The translations under genes and the position numbers were made by a program. Below the pieces are notes generated by a model. It ran no database searches, had not been told where the DNA came from, and was given only the letters and a program-made list of their open reading frames with translations. A stretch of 41,982 bases of DNA from Rhodocyclales bacterium (lineage in GTDB: Bacteria > Pseudomonadota > Gammaproteobacteria > Burkholderiales > Rhodocyclaceae): contig PQAF01000015.1 of the NCBI GenBank assembly GCA_003105015.1, positions 1-41,982 on the forward strand. Direction: 5' to 3'. Below are positions 16,005 to 24,197 of this stretch, one piece after another. Numbering within the stretch: the first letter of the stretch is position 1; each line of letters starts with the position of its first letter.

Positions 16005-17738
16005 ATGCACGAAGGGCTACGCGTCGTCCTGCTCCTGCTCACCGCCGCCGTCCTCATGGTCGCGCTGGCGAAGGCCGCCCGCCTGCCCTCGATGCTGGCC
16101 TACCTCGCCATCGGCGTCGCCGTCGGCCCGCACGCGCTGGGCTGGCTGCACGAGAGCGAGCAGACCGAGCGCCTGGCCGAGTTCGGCGTGGTCTTCCTGA
16201 TGTTCTCCATCGGCCTCGAGTTTTCCCTGCCGCGGCTGATTTCCATGCGCTGGCAGGTGTTCGGCCTCGGCGGCGCGCAGGTGGCGGCGACGACGCTGGC
16301 GACCCTGCTGATCGGCCTCACCGGCGGCATTCCCTGGCAGGGCGGGCTGGCGCTGGGGGCGATCTACGCCATGTCCTCGACCGCCATCGTCGGCCGCCTG
16401 CTCGCCGAGAAGCTCGACCTGCACTCCGCCTCCGGGCGGCGCACCATGAGCGTGCTGCTGTTCCAGGACCTCATGGTGGTGTTCATGCTGATCCTGATCC
16501 CGGCCCTGGTCGACACCAGCCACCTCGCCGCGGCGCTGGGCAAGGCGCTGCTGCAGACACTGGCCGTGCTGCTGCTGGTCATCGTCGTCGGGCGGCCGCT
16601 GATCCGGCGTTGGTTCGACGTGGTGGTGCGGCGCAAGTCCGCCGAGCTGTTCATGCTAAACGTGCTGTGGATCACCATCGCGCTGGCCTTCCTCACCGAC
16701 TGGGTCGGCCTCTCGCTGACGCTGGGCGCCTTCCTCGGCGGCATGCTCATTTCGGAGACCATGTACCGCCACCAGGTGGAGGCGGACATCCGGCCCTTCC
16801 GCGACGTCCTGCTCGGCCTGTTCTTCATCACCATCGGCGCCCAGCTCGACCTCGCCCTCGTCTGGCAGCGCATCGAGTGGGTGGCGCTGGTGCTGGCCGG
16901 CCTGGTGGCCGGCAAGGGCCTGCTGATGCTGATCGTCACGCGCCTGTCGGGCGCCGACACTTCCGTCGCCTTCCGCACCGCGGCGCAGCTGGCGCAGGCG
17001 GGCGAGTTCGGCTTCGTGCTGCTGACGCTGGCGAGCGCCAACGGCCTGCTGGCGCCGGAGGTGGTGCAGCCCTCGCTGGCCGGCATGCTGCTGTCGATGC
17101 TGGCGGCGCCCTTCGTCATCGAGCGCGCGCGCGCGATCGGCGAGCGGATGTCGCGCGACGAGTGGCTGCGGCATTCGGCCGCCCTGCAGGAGGTGGCCGC
17201 CCACGCCTTCGGCATCCAGGACCACGCCATCGTCTGCGGCTACGGCCGCACCGGCCAGAGCGTCGCCCGCTTCCTCTACAAGGAGAAGATCCCCTTCATC
17301 GCCCTCGACATGGACGCCCACCGCGTGCAGCAGGCGCTGACGGCGGGCGAGAACGTGGTGTTCGGCAACGCCGAGCGGCGCGAAGTGCTGCTCGCCGCCG
17401 GCCTCGAGCGCGCGCGCATCGTCGTCGTCACCTCGCCGGACGTGCCTTCGGCCCTCAAGGTGCTGGGCATCGTGCGCGCCCGCCGGCCAGGCCTGCCGGT
17501 CGTCGTGCGGGCGTCCGACGACGCCCACCTCGACGAGTTGAAGCGCGCCGGCGCCACCGAGGTGGTGCCGGAGGTCATGGAGGGCAGCCTGATGCTGGCG
17601 GCGCAGACGCTCACCCGCCTCGGCGTGCCGCTGCGCCGCGTGCTCCGCGACGTCGAAGAGGCGCGCGAGCGGCGCTACGAGCTCCTGCGCGAACGCTACG
17701 GCGATGCGGGACAGGCCGCGCCGGAGGAGAAGCCATGA
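16005..17738 (+). CDS. Kef-type K+/H+ antiporter (CPA2) with TrkA-N domain
   Basis: A 577-residue protein. Residues ~1-380 form the monovalent cation:proton antiporter-2 membrane domain, with SIGLEFSLPRL near 68, MSSTAIVGRLLAEK near 122 and FFITIGAQLDL near 275. Residues ~405-530 are a nucleotide-binding TrkA-N/RCK domain with VCGYGRTGQSVARFL and the acidic residues of IALDMDAHRV. Such proteins exchange K+ (or Na+) for H+ and are gated by the cytoplasmic domain; the glutathione-binding specificity of true KefB/KefC cannot be judged here. The ATG at 16005 follows the REP pair closely. Confidence 0.88.
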   Translation: MHEGLRVVLLLLTAAVLMVALAKAARLPSMLAYLAIGVAVGPHALGWLHESEQTERLAEFGVVFLMFSIGLEFSLPRLISMRWQVFGLGGAQVAATTLATLLIGLTGGIPWQGGLALGAIYAMSSTAIVGRLLAEKLDLHSASGRRTMSVLLFQDLMVVFMLILIPALVDTSHLAAALGKALLQTLAVLLLVIVVGRPLIRRWFDVVVRRKSAELFMLNVLWITIALAFLTDWVGLSLTLGAFLGGMLISETMYRHQVEADIRPFRDVLLGLFFITIGAQLDLALVWQRIEWVALVLAGLVAGKGLLMLIVTRLSGADTSVAFRTAAQLAQAGEFGFVLLTLASANGLLAPEVVQPSLAGMLLSMLAAPFVIERARAIGERMSRDEWLRHSAALQEVAAHAFGIQDHAIVCGYGRTGQSVARFLYKEKIPFIALDMDAHRVQQALTAGENVVFGNAERREVLLAAGLERARIVVVTSPDVPSALKVLGIVRARRPGLPVVVRASDDAHLDELKRAGATEVVPEVMEGSLMLAAQTLTRLGVPLRRVLRDVEEARERRYELLRERYGDAGQAAPEEKP

Positions 17739-17773
17739 CTTTCCGGCCGAAGACCGTCGGCTGGCCGCGGGAT

Positions 17774-17787
17774 TAGGGTTTTCCCTA
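17774..17787. promoter_or_regulatory. Palindromic regulator site upstream of TRAP operon
   Basis: TAGGG-TTTT-CCCTA is a perfect 5-bp inverted repeat around a T4 centre, 144 bp before the dctP start and outside any gene. It is too small and too T-poor on its 3' side to be a terminator, so an operator or activator site is more likely. The 193-bp gap (17739-17931) otherwise shows only a possible TTGATATTGAC promoter element at about 17793. Confidence 0.4.
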
Positions 17788-17931
17788 GACCTGTTGATAT
17801 TGACGTCTCGAAAGCTTAGGATCAAACGATCTTTGGAATGGCGCCGTGGCGGGCGATCCCTGCCATGGCCGAAAGATGAGAGGAGCCACAGCTCCCGGAT
17901 ATCCCGATCGCAACCACCTGAGGAGAGAGAC

Positions 17932-19089
17932 ATGAGCAACGAAAGCAAGACCGAAGACAAGCAGCTGTCCCGCCGTTCCTTCCTGAGCAAGGCCGCCGCC
18001 GGCACCGCCGGCGCCGCCGCCATGGGCTTCCCGATGATCTCGGTGGCGCAGTCGCCGATCACCATGCGCTGGCAATCCACCTGGCCGGCGAAGGACATCT
18101 TCCACGAATACGCGCAGGACTTCGCCAACAAGGTGAACGGCATGTCCGGCGGCCGCCTCAAGATCGAGGTGCTGCCGGCCGGCGCCGTGGTGAAGGCCTT
18201 CGACCTGCTCGATGCCGTATCCAAGGGCACGCTCGACGGCGGCCACGGCGTGGTCGCCTACTGGTACGGCAAGAACTCCGCCGTGGCTCTGTGGGGTTCG
18301 GGTCCGGCCTACGGCATGGACCCGAACATGGTGCTGGCCTGGCACAACTACGGCGGCGGCAGGCAGCTGCTCGACGAGATCTACAAGAGCCTCAACCTCG
18401 ACGTGCAGTCCTTCCTCTACGGCCCGATGCCGACGCAGCCCTTCGGCTGGTTCAAGAAGCCGATCACCAAGGAAGCCGACGTCAAGGGCATGAAGTTCCG
18501 CACCGTCGGCCTCGCCGTCGACATCTACAAGGACATGGGCGTGGCGGTGAACCCGCTGCCCGGCGGCGAGATCGTGCCGGCGATCGACCGCGGCCTGATC
18601 GACGGCGCCGAGTTCAACAACGCCTCGTCCGACCGCCTGCTCGGCTTCCCCGACGTCAGCAAGGTGTGCATGCTGCAGAGCTTCCACCAGTGCTCCGAGC
18701 AGTTCGAGATCCTCTTCAACAAGAAGAAGTACGACTCGCTGCCGGCCGAGCTGAAGACCATCATCAACCATTCGGTGGAGGCGGCTTCCGCCGACATGTC
18801 GTGGAAGGCCATCGACCGCTACTCGAAGGACTACATCGAGATGCAGGAGAAGCAGGGCGTCAAGTTCTACAAGACGCCGGACGCCATCCTGCGCCGCCAG
18901 CTGCAGGCCTGGGACAAGATCGTCGCCGCGAAGAGCGCCGAGAACCCGACCTTCAAGAAGGTGAACGACTCGATGAAGGCCTTTGCCCAGCGCGCCTGCC
19001 GCTGGCAGAACGACACCAACGTCGACTACAAGATGGCCTACAACCACTTCTTCGCCAAGAAGGGCGCGCCGGCCAAGAAGAAGGGCTGA
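17932..19089 (+). CDS. TRAP transporter substrate-binding protein (DctP family)
   Basis: A 385-residue periplasmic binding protein. A twin-arginine signal (SRRSFLSKAAAGTAGAAAMG) ends near VAQS, so it is exported folded, as in the mannitol/chloroaromatic-type TRAP binders. The DctP domain follows: WQSTWPAKDIFHEY at the start, RTVGLAVDIYKDMGV near residue 190 (Arg in this region usually binds the ligand carboxylate), and GGEIVPAIDRGLIDGAEF near 210. Start ATG with AGGAGAGAGA upstream; an in-frame extension to 17704 lacks signal character. A carboxylate substrate is family knowledge; the identity is unknown. Confidence 0.9.
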   Translation: MSNESKTEDKQLSRRSFLSKAAAGTAGAAAMGFPMISVAQSPITMRWQSTWPAKDIFHEYAQDFANKVNGMSGGRLKIEVLPAGAVVKAFDLLDAVSKGTLDGGHGVVAYWYGKNSAVALWGSGPAYGMDPNMVLAWHNYGGGRQLLDEIYKSLNLDVQSFLYGPMPTQPFGWFKKPITKEADVKGMKFRTVGLAVDIYKDMGVAVNPLPGGEIVPAIDRGLIDGAEFNNASSDRLLGFPDVSKVCMLQSFHQCSEQFEILFNKKKYDSLPAELKTIINHSVEAASADMSWKAIDRYSKDYIEMQEKQGVKFYKTPDAILRRQLQAWDKIVAAKSAENPTFKKVNDSMKAFAQRACRWQNDTNVDYKMAYNHFFAKKGAPAKKKG

Positions 19090-19101
19090 GCGTTCCTGAT
19101 A

Positions 19102-19128
19102 TCCGCCCGGCGGCGCCGGGCGGATTTT
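19102..19128 (+). terminator. Intra-operon hairpin after dctP (attenuator)
   Basis: tccgcccggc-ggc-gccgggcgga is a 10-bp perfect stem followed by TTTT. It lies in the 56-bp gap between the binding protein and the small permease. Partial termination here would explain high binding protein and low permease expression, a common TRAP and ABC arrangement. Confidence 0.75.
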
Positions 19129-19145
19129 CCTTCCCGAATCCCAAC

Positions 19146-19766
19146 ATGCAGAAGCTGCTGCTCTTCGTCGACAAGGCGAGCACGCTGGCCGGCCATGTCA
19201 CCGGCTGGTCCATCCTCGCCCTCACCGGGCTGATCTCGTGGGAGGTGTTCTCCCGCTACGTGCTCAACGTGCCGCACGCCTGGGTGCTCGACGCCCAGAT
19301 CATGCTCTACGGCCTGCTCTTCATGATGGCCGGCGCCTACACGCTGGCCAAGGGCGGCCACGTGCGCGGCGACGTCCTCTACGGCTTCTTCGCGCCGCGC
19401 ACCCAGGCCACCATCGACCTGGTGCTCTACATCCTGTTCTTCCTGCCCGGCATCTTCGCGCTTTCCTACGCCGGCTGGATCTTCGCCAACGAGTCGATGG
19501 CGATCAACGAGCAGACCTTCAGTCCCGAGCCGCTGCCCTTGTATCCCTTCAAGTTCGTCATCCCCGCCGCCGGCTTCGGCCTCATGCTGCAGGGCCTCGT
19601 CGAGATCGCCCGCTGCGTGATCTGCCTGCGCGACGGCGCCTGGCCCTCGCGCGAGGAGGACGTCGAGGAGGTCGATGTCGACAAGCTGAAGGAGATGGTG
19701 CACGTCAAGGACGAGGACATTGCAGCCCTCGATGAACTGGTGGTGAAGCAGGAGGCGCACAAGTGA
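19146..19766 (+). CDS. TRAP transporter small permease (DctQ family)
   Basis: A 206-residue inner-membrane protein with four predicted helices and the family segments WEVFSRYVLNVPHAW (near residue 36) and KGGHVRGDVLYG (near 76). The C-terminal ~40 residues are an unusually acidic cytoplasmic tail (EEDVEEVDVDKLKEMVHVKDEDI). It overlaps dctM by 4 bp. Role: accessory subunit tying the binding protein to the large permease. Confidence 0.92.
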   Translation: MQKLLLFVDKASTLAGHVTGWSILALTGLISWEVFSRYVLNVPHAWVLDAQIMLYGLLFMMAGAYTLAKGGHVRGDVLYGFFAPRTQATIDLVLYILFFLPGIFALSYAGWIFANESMAINEQTFSPEPLPLYPFKFVIPAAGFGLMLQGLVEIARCVICLRDGAWPSREEDVEEVDVDKLKEMVHVKDEDIAALDELVVKQEAHK

Positions 19767-21730
19767 AGAAGGAGCTGCGCTTCGGCTTCGGCCTGATGGC
19801 CATCATCCTCGCCGCCACGGCGGTGCTGATGCCGTGGTCCAGCATGACCAACGGCCACCTGGGACTCCTCATGCTCTCGCTGGTGGTGGTGGCCATCATG
19901 CTCGGCTTCCCCACCGCCTTCACCCTGATGGGCATGGGCGTGTTCTTCGCCTGGCTCGCCTACAACAGCACCAGCCCGGACCTTGCCGTGCAGCAGACGC
20001 TCGACCTGATGGTGCAGCGCGCCTACGCCGTGATGAGCAACGACGTGCTGATCTCGATCCCGCTCTTCGTCTTCATGGGCTACCTGGTCGAGCGCGCCAA
20101 CCTGATCGAGAAGCTGTTCAAGAGCATCCACCTCGCCATGGCGCGGCTGCCCGGCTCGCTCGCCGTGGCGACGCTCATCACCTGCGCCATCTTCGCCACC
20201 GCCACCGGCATCGTCGGCGCGGTGGTGACGCTGATGGGCCTGCTCGCCTTCCCCGCCATGCTGCGCCACGGCTACGACATCCGGCTGTCGGCCGGCGCCA
20301 TCACCGCCGGCGGCTGCCTCGGCATCCTCATCCCGCCCTCGGTGCTGCTCATCGTCTACGGCGCCACCGCCGGCGTCTCGGTGGTGCAGCTCTACGCCGG
20401 CGCCTTCTTTCCCGGCCTCATGCTGGCGGGCCTCTACATCGGCTACGTCATCGTCATGGCCAGGCTGAAACCGCAGTGGGCGCCGCCGCTCTCCGCCGAG
20501 GAGCGCATCGTGCCGCTGCCGCCGCACAACCGTGCGGTGGCCGACGCCCTCGGCCGCAAGGCCCTGCCGGCGCTGCTCTCGGCGCTGAAGGGGCGCGCCA
20601 ACCTGGATGTCTCCGTCGGCACGATCCTCAAGCAGCTCGTCATCGTGCTGCTGCCGGCCGCGGTCTGGTTCGGCAGCATGGGGTTGGTATACAACTCCGT
20701 CACCAAGCCGCCGGAACAGCTGGACATCTCCGGCCTGCAGGAGATGGGCAGCGGCGCGGCCGTCGCCGAAGAGGAGGGCGGCGAGGAGGAGAGGGCCGAA
20801 GGCATTTCCGAACCGCCCGCCGAGGAAGAGGAAGAAGGCGCCGAAGGCGTCAAGGAACCGCCGGCCGAAGGCGCGAAGGAGCCGGCCGCCGAACCCTCAC
20901 CCCCAGCCCCTCTCCCGCAAGCGGGCGAGGGGGGCGATCAGCGCGCTGCAGGCGCGGAAGTTCCGCTGGAGCCCGTACCGGCGCCGACGAGCTACTGGAT
21001 CGTGCTCGCCGCCGGCACCGCCGCCGTGCTGTTCTTCTACTGGATCCTCGACTTCGCCCGGCTGGAAATCTTCAAGATGCTGCTGGGCTCGTTCTTCCCG
21101 CTCGCGGTGCTGATCCTTGCCGTGCTCGGCTCCATCGTCTTCGGCCTGGCCACGCCGTCCGAGGCGGCGGCGGTCGGTTCATTGGGCGGCATCCTGCTGG
21201 CGGCGGCCTATGGCCGGCTCAACTTCGGCGTGCTCAAGGAATCGGTGTTCCTCACGGCGAAGACCTCGGCCATGGTGTGCTGGCTGTTCGTCGGCTCGTC
21301 GATCTTCTCGGCGGCCTTCGCGCTGCTCGGCGGGCAGGCGCTGGTGGAACAATGGGTGCTGTCGCTCGACATGACGCCGCTGCAGTTCATGATCCTCGCC
21401 CAGTTCATCATCTTCATCCTCGGCTGGCCGCTGGAGTGGACCGAGATCATCGTCATCTTCATGCCGATCTTCATCCCGCTGCTGGCGCACTTCAACGTCG
21501 ACCCGCTGTTCTTCGGCCTGCTGGTGGCGCTCAACCTGCAGACGGCCTTCCTCTCGCCGCCGGTGGCGATGGCGGCGTTCTACCTGAAGGGCGTCTCGCC
21601 GCCGCACGTCACGCTGAACCAGATCTTCGCCGGCATGCTGCCGTTCATGGGACTGCAGGTGGTGGCGCTGGCGCTGCTCTACATGTTCCCCGACATCGGG
21701 CTGTGGCTGCCGAAGGTGCTGTACAACTAA
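19763..21730 (+). CDS. TRAP large permease (DctM family) with low-complexity insert
   Basis: A 655-residue permease, far longer than the usual ~430. The N-terminal half carries family segments (ISIPLFVFMGYLVER; GGCLGILIPPSVLLIVYG), and the C-terminal half resumes with FGLATPSEAAAVGSLGG and LSPPVAMAAFYLKG. Between about residues 325 and 412 is a Glu/Ala/Pro-rich stretch of repeated EPPAEE/EGAKEP units that ends in SPPAPLPQAGEGG, the translation of a REP palindrome. Large permeases of the mannitol/chloroaromatic subtype can have extra helices here (ILKQLVIVLLPAAVWFGSM and SYWIVLAAGTAAVLFFYW), but the acidic and REP-derived part looks like later expansion. The frame is intact, so function is probably kept. 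Confidence 0.9.
   Translation: MKKELRFGFGLMAIILAATAVLMPWSSMTNGHLGLLMLSLVVVAIMLGFPTAFTLMGMGVFFAWLAYNSTSPDLAVQQTLDLMVQRAYAVMSNDVLISIPLFVFMGYLVERANLIEKLFKSIHLAMARLPGSLAVATLITCAIFATATGIVGAVVTLMGLLAFPAMLRHGYDIRLSAGAITAGGCLGILIPPSVLLIVYGATAGVSVVQLYAGAFFPGLMLAGLYIGYVIVMARLKPQWAPPLSAEERIVPLPPHNRAVADALGRKALPALLSALKGRANLDVSVGTILKQLVIVLLPAAVWFGSMGLVYNSVTKPPEQLDISGLQEMGSGAAVAEEEGGEEERAEGISEPPAEEEEEGAEGVKEPPAEGAKEPAAEPSPPAPLPQAGEGGDQRAAGAEVPLEPVPAPTSYWIVLAAGTAAVLFFYWILDFARLEIFKMLLGSFFPLAVLILAVLGSIVFGLATPSEAAAVGSLGGILLAAAYGRLNFGVLKESVFLTAKTSAMVCWLFVGSSIFSAAFALLGGQALVEQWVLSLDMTPLQFMILAQFIIFILGWPLEWTEIIVIFMPIFIPLLAHFNVDPLFFGLLVALNLQTAFLSPPVAMAAFYLKGVSPPHVTLNQIFAGMLPFMGLQVVALALLYMFPDIGLWLPKVLYN
20894..20934. 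repeat. REP-like palindrome inside dctM coding sequence
   Basis: The unit cctctcccgcaagcgggcgagg sits in frame in dctM, preceded by ccctcaccccca. It belongs to the same repeat type as the element at 31566-31606. It is read as PLPQAGEG, so the repeat has been domesticated as protein sequence. Confidence 0.85.
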
Positions 21731-21753
21731 TGGAAGGATTGCATCTCGTCATC

Positions 21754-21777
21754 TGATGTTGTAGCATCTGCGCATCA
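21754..21777. promoter_or_regulatory. Possible VapBC autoregulatory operator
   Basis: TGATG-TTGTAG-CATC, followed by a further CATCA, forms nested inverted half-sites just upstream of the vapB ribosome binding site. VapB-VapC complexes usually repress their own promoter at such sites. The assignment rests on position and symmetry only. Confidence 0.35.
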
Positions 21778-21790
21778 AATGGAGGTTTCG

Positions 21791-22042
21791 ATGCGCACCA
21801 CCCTGGATATCGACGACGAAGTGCTGTTGGCAGCAAAGGAATTGGCACGCCGCGAAAGCAAGACGGCCGGACAGGTCATTTCCGAACTGGCCCGGCGGGC
21901 GATGACGCAGCATGTTCCGGCAAGCGCCGCACAGTCGGTGCGCGAGCCGGAGGCTTTCTTCGGTTTTCAACCGTTCGCCTCGCGGGGCGCGGTGGTGAGC
22001 AACGAACAGGTCGATCGGTTGCGCGACGACGAAGGGATCTGA
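21791..22042 (+). CDS. vapB: Type II antitoxin, VapB-like
   Basis: An 83-residue protein starting MRTTLDIDDEVLLAAKELARRESK, a ribbon-helix-helix DNA-binding domain typical of VapB antitoxins (MRTTL-DIDD). The C-terminal ~40 residues should wrap the toxin. The ATG at 21791 is preferred over one at 21779 because GGAGG lies just before it. The stop shares one base with the toxin start (TGATG). G+C is lower than in the neighbours, as often seen for mobile toxin-antitoxin pairs. Confidence 0.85.
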   Translation: MRTTLDIDDEVLLAAKELARRESKTAGQVISELARRAMTQHVPASAAQSVREPEAFFGFQPFASRGAVVSNEQVDRLRDDEGI

Positions 22043-22470
22043 TGCGATCCCTGCTCGACGTGAATGTGCTGATCGCGCTGCTCGATCAGGGCCATCTGCA
22101 TCACGCTACCGCGCGCGACTGGCTGTCGCGCAACATCAAGCAGGGCTGGGCTTCATGCCCGCTGACGCAAAACGGCTGCATCCGCATTCTTTCCCAGCCG
22201 GCCTACCCTGGCGCGCTGCCGCCGGCAGCGGTTGCGCAGCGGCTGGCGGCAGCCACGACTACGAACTGGCATGAGTTCTGGCCCGATTCGCTCAGCCTGC
22301 TCGACGGCGCCATCGTGAATTGGGGCGGCGTGCTCGGTTCGCGTCAGGTGACGGACGTTTATCTGCTGGCGCTGGCCATGAATCGGGGCGGGCGGCTGGT
22401 GACCTTCGACAAGGCGATCCCGCTGCAGGCCGTGCCAGGCGCCAAGCCGAAACACCTTGTCGTGATCTGA
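22042..22470 (+). CDS. vapC: PIN-domain ribonuclease toxin, VapC-like
   Basis: A 142-residue PIN domain. It begins MRSLLDVNVLIALLD with the first catalytic Asp (residue 6). The PLTQNGCIRILS segment is characteristic of one VapC subfamily. Acidic residues in VTDVYLLALA and LVTFDKAI complete the metal site. Likely an endoribonuclease inhibited by the adjacent antitoxin. Convergent with the hemerythrin-like gene 36 bp away. Confidence 0.87.
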   Translation: MRSLLDVNVLIALLDQGHLHHATARDWLSRNIKQGWASCPLTQNGCIRILSQPAYPGALPPAAVAQRLAAATTTNWHEFWPDSLSLLDGAIVNWGGVLGSRQVTDVYLLALAMNRGGRLVTFDKAIPLQAVPGAKPKHLVVI

Positions 22471-22505
22471 CGGCGGCGGATGATTGCGCCGGCCTTCGGG
22501 CCGCC

Positions 22506-22901
22506 TCAGGCGGCCAGTTGCTTTTCGAGGCAGGCGCGATGGCTCCTGGCGGCGCCGAGGATGTGGCCGGCCCACCACAGGGCGAGGAAGGTCTGCAGCT
22601 CGTTCCGGTCGAAGTTCTCGGTGGTGATGATCTCGGCCGAGAGGTAGTCGAACTCCTCGCGCTCGCTGCGGTAATCCTCGAGTTCCGGATAGCCGCAGCC
22701 CACGAGAAGCGCTTCCTCGGCGGCGAAGTGCTCGCGCGCGAGGGCCATCAGTTCCCGGAAGATCTCGTCGAAGCGCCGGTCGTTCGCCTCGTCGAGGCAG
22801 TCGGCCAGGGCATTGCAGCGCGCCAGGACGGCCTGGTGCTGTTCGTCGAGGCTTGCGTTGCCGACGCTGTGGCGCGGCTCCCATTGCATGCGGTTAGCCA
22901 T
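22506..22901 (-). CDS. Hemerythrin-like domain protein with degraded metal site
   Basis: A 131-residue four-helix protein clearly related to bacteriohemerythrin (W7-E8, D19-E-Q-H22, HFAAEEALL from 58, W110...H113-I). Counting from the canonical spacing of the seven diiron ligands, His22, His58, Glu62 and His113 are kept, but the two central His are Tyr77 and Arg81 and the last Asp is Ala118. Oxygen binding through a normal diiron centre is therefore unlikely. ATG at 22901 with AAGGA upstream. Last gene of the ferredoxin/NrfD/cytochrome operon, 16 bp after the 142-residue gene. Confidence 0.85.
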   Translation of the reverse strand: MANRMQWEPRHSVGNASLDEQHQAVLARCNALADCLDEANDRRFDEIFRELMALAREHFAAEEALLVGCGYPELEDYRSEREEFDYLSAEIITTENFDRNELQTFLALWWAGHILGAARSHRACLEKQLAA

Positions 22902-22917
22902 TGGCGGTCCTTCTTCC

Positions 22918-23346
22918 TCAGAATCCCAGCGATTCGACGACGGCAACGAGGTCGGCGAAGCTGGCCGCCTCGAGCTTCTTCGCCAGCGCCGCCTTGTCCA
23001 GCCCCTCGCATTCGAATTTGCTCAGGCTGACCTCGAAGGGCAGTTCGCGGATCTCCAGCGTCGACATGAAGCCGATGTTGCAGATGTGCGCGATGCACTG
23101 GCGCTCCGGCTCGGAAAGTTCCAGGCCGTGGTGCCTGAGGATCTCCATGTAGCGCTCGGCGGCGAGGTTGAGCCGGCCGCTGATCTCCATGGTGTTGTTG
23201 CGGCCCTCCGTGAGGATGGCCAGCGGCGGCCCGAAGAAGACCGGCGTCTTGCCGACCCTGCGGGTCTGCTCCTCGCGCGTCAGTGCCGGGGCGACCCAGG
23301 CGGGGTCGCCCCTGACGGGAGCGGGCTTCTCGGGCGAATCGGACAT
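22918..23346 (-). CDS. Unknown protein of the cytochrome/NrfD operon
   Basis: 142 residues, no signal peptide or membrane helix, no family recognised. The N-terminal ~35 residues are Pro-rich and polar; the rest looks helical (TMEISGRLNLAAERYMEIL; ERQCIAHICNIGFMST) with an acidic C-terminus. Cys residues occur in RQCIAHIC and in FEC, but not in a ferredoxin or haem pattern. The ATG at 23346 lies 10 bp after the cytochrome stop. Context suggests a cytoplasmic helper of the redox complex encoded upstream; this is inference. Confidence 0.6.
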   Translation of the reverse strand: MSDSPEKPAPVRGDPAWVAPALTREEQTRRVGKTPVFFGPPLAILTEGRNNTMEISGRLNLAAERYMEILRHHGLELSEPERQCIAHICNIGFMSTLEIRELPFEVSLSKFECEGLDKAALAKKLEAASFADLVAVVESLGF

Positions 23347-23356
23347 CAGCGGGACA

Positions 23357-24187
23357 TCAGTGCGGGATCGGATGCAGCTTCTCGTGCTTCGCATCCTTCA
23401 TGCCCTTCGGCAGCTGGGGCGGCGGCTCGGGCTGCAGCTGGGCGAAGCCGCGGTTGCGCGCGCCGTCCTGCACGTTGTGCGGGTTGTGGCACTCGGTGCA
23501 GGTGAACCAGCGCTTCTTGCCGGTGCTGGTGAACTCGCCGATGCGTTTGCCGTGGATGCCGTCGCGCCAGTCGCGCAGCTTGTCGCCGTGGCACTTGCCG
23601 CACAAGAGCTGCGGCTGGTCGAAGCTGATCGGATCGCCGAAGTGGTCGACCAGTTTGTTGCGCTGGGTCAGGTGATGGCAGTCCATGCACCAGATGCGGC
23701 CGCGGCCGTGCTGCAGGTCCTTGAGGTCGGGCACCATCGCTTCCATGGTGGGAATCGGCGCCGGTTTCTTGCCTTTCGGCAGGGTGGGCGGATTGAACTG
23801 CGGACCGACGCCGTTGTGGCAGGCCGTGCCGCACATCGGCATCAGCGCCAGCTTCTCCGAACGCGGCTTGACCACGGCATGCCCCTCGGGAAGCTTCTCC
23901 ATCCCGGGCATTTTGCCCATCGGCACGGTGCCGTCGTAGGGGTCGCCGTACCAGAGCGCCGCGCCGGTGGTCGGCGAGCACTTGACGTTGGGCAGGCCGG
24001 GCTTGACCTCCTTCTGGGTGACCTCGGACGCGCCCTTGCGGCTTTCGAAGCAGACGGGCGGCTCCTTCGCGGCTTCCGCCGGCGCCGCCGCCTGGGCGGG
24101 TTCGGCGGTCTTTTCCGCGGCGGAGACGGCGTAGAGCGTGCTGCCGAGCAATGCCGCAGCCAATGTGTAGATAGCTAGTTTTTTCAT
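23357..24187 (-). CDS. Periplasmic multihaem cytochrome c
   Basis: 276 residues with a Sec signal peptide (MKKLAIYTLAAALLGSTLYAVSAAE). Three canonical haem motifs are present: CMDCH (167-171), CGKCH (196-200) and CTECH (230-234). A fourth, CGTACH (119-124), has three residues between the cysteines instead of two. Extra Cys residues lie at 46 and 70. An Ala/Glu/Pro-rich linker follows the signal, and the C-terminus is Pro/Lys/His-rich. Encoded 10 bp after an NrfD-type protein and a Tat ferredoxin, it should exchange electrons with that membrane module in the periplasm, as DsrJ does with DsrOP. It is not a recognisable DsrJ. Confidence 0.85.
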   Translation of the reverse strand: MKKLAIYTLAAALLGSTLYAVSAAEKTAEPAQAAAPAEAAKEPPVCFESRKGASEVTQKEVKPGLPNVKCSPTTGAALWYGDPYDGTVPMGKMPGMEKLPEGHAVVKPRSEKLALMPMCGTACHNGVGPQFNPPTLPKGKKPAPIPTMEAMVPDLKDLQHGRGRIWCMDCHHLTQRNKLVDHFGDPISFDQPQLLCGKCHGDKLRDWRDGIHGKRIGEFTSTGKKRWFTCTECHNPHNVQDGARNRGFAQLQPEPPPQLPKGMKDAKHEKLHPIPH

Positions 24188-24197
24188 GATCGTTGCC

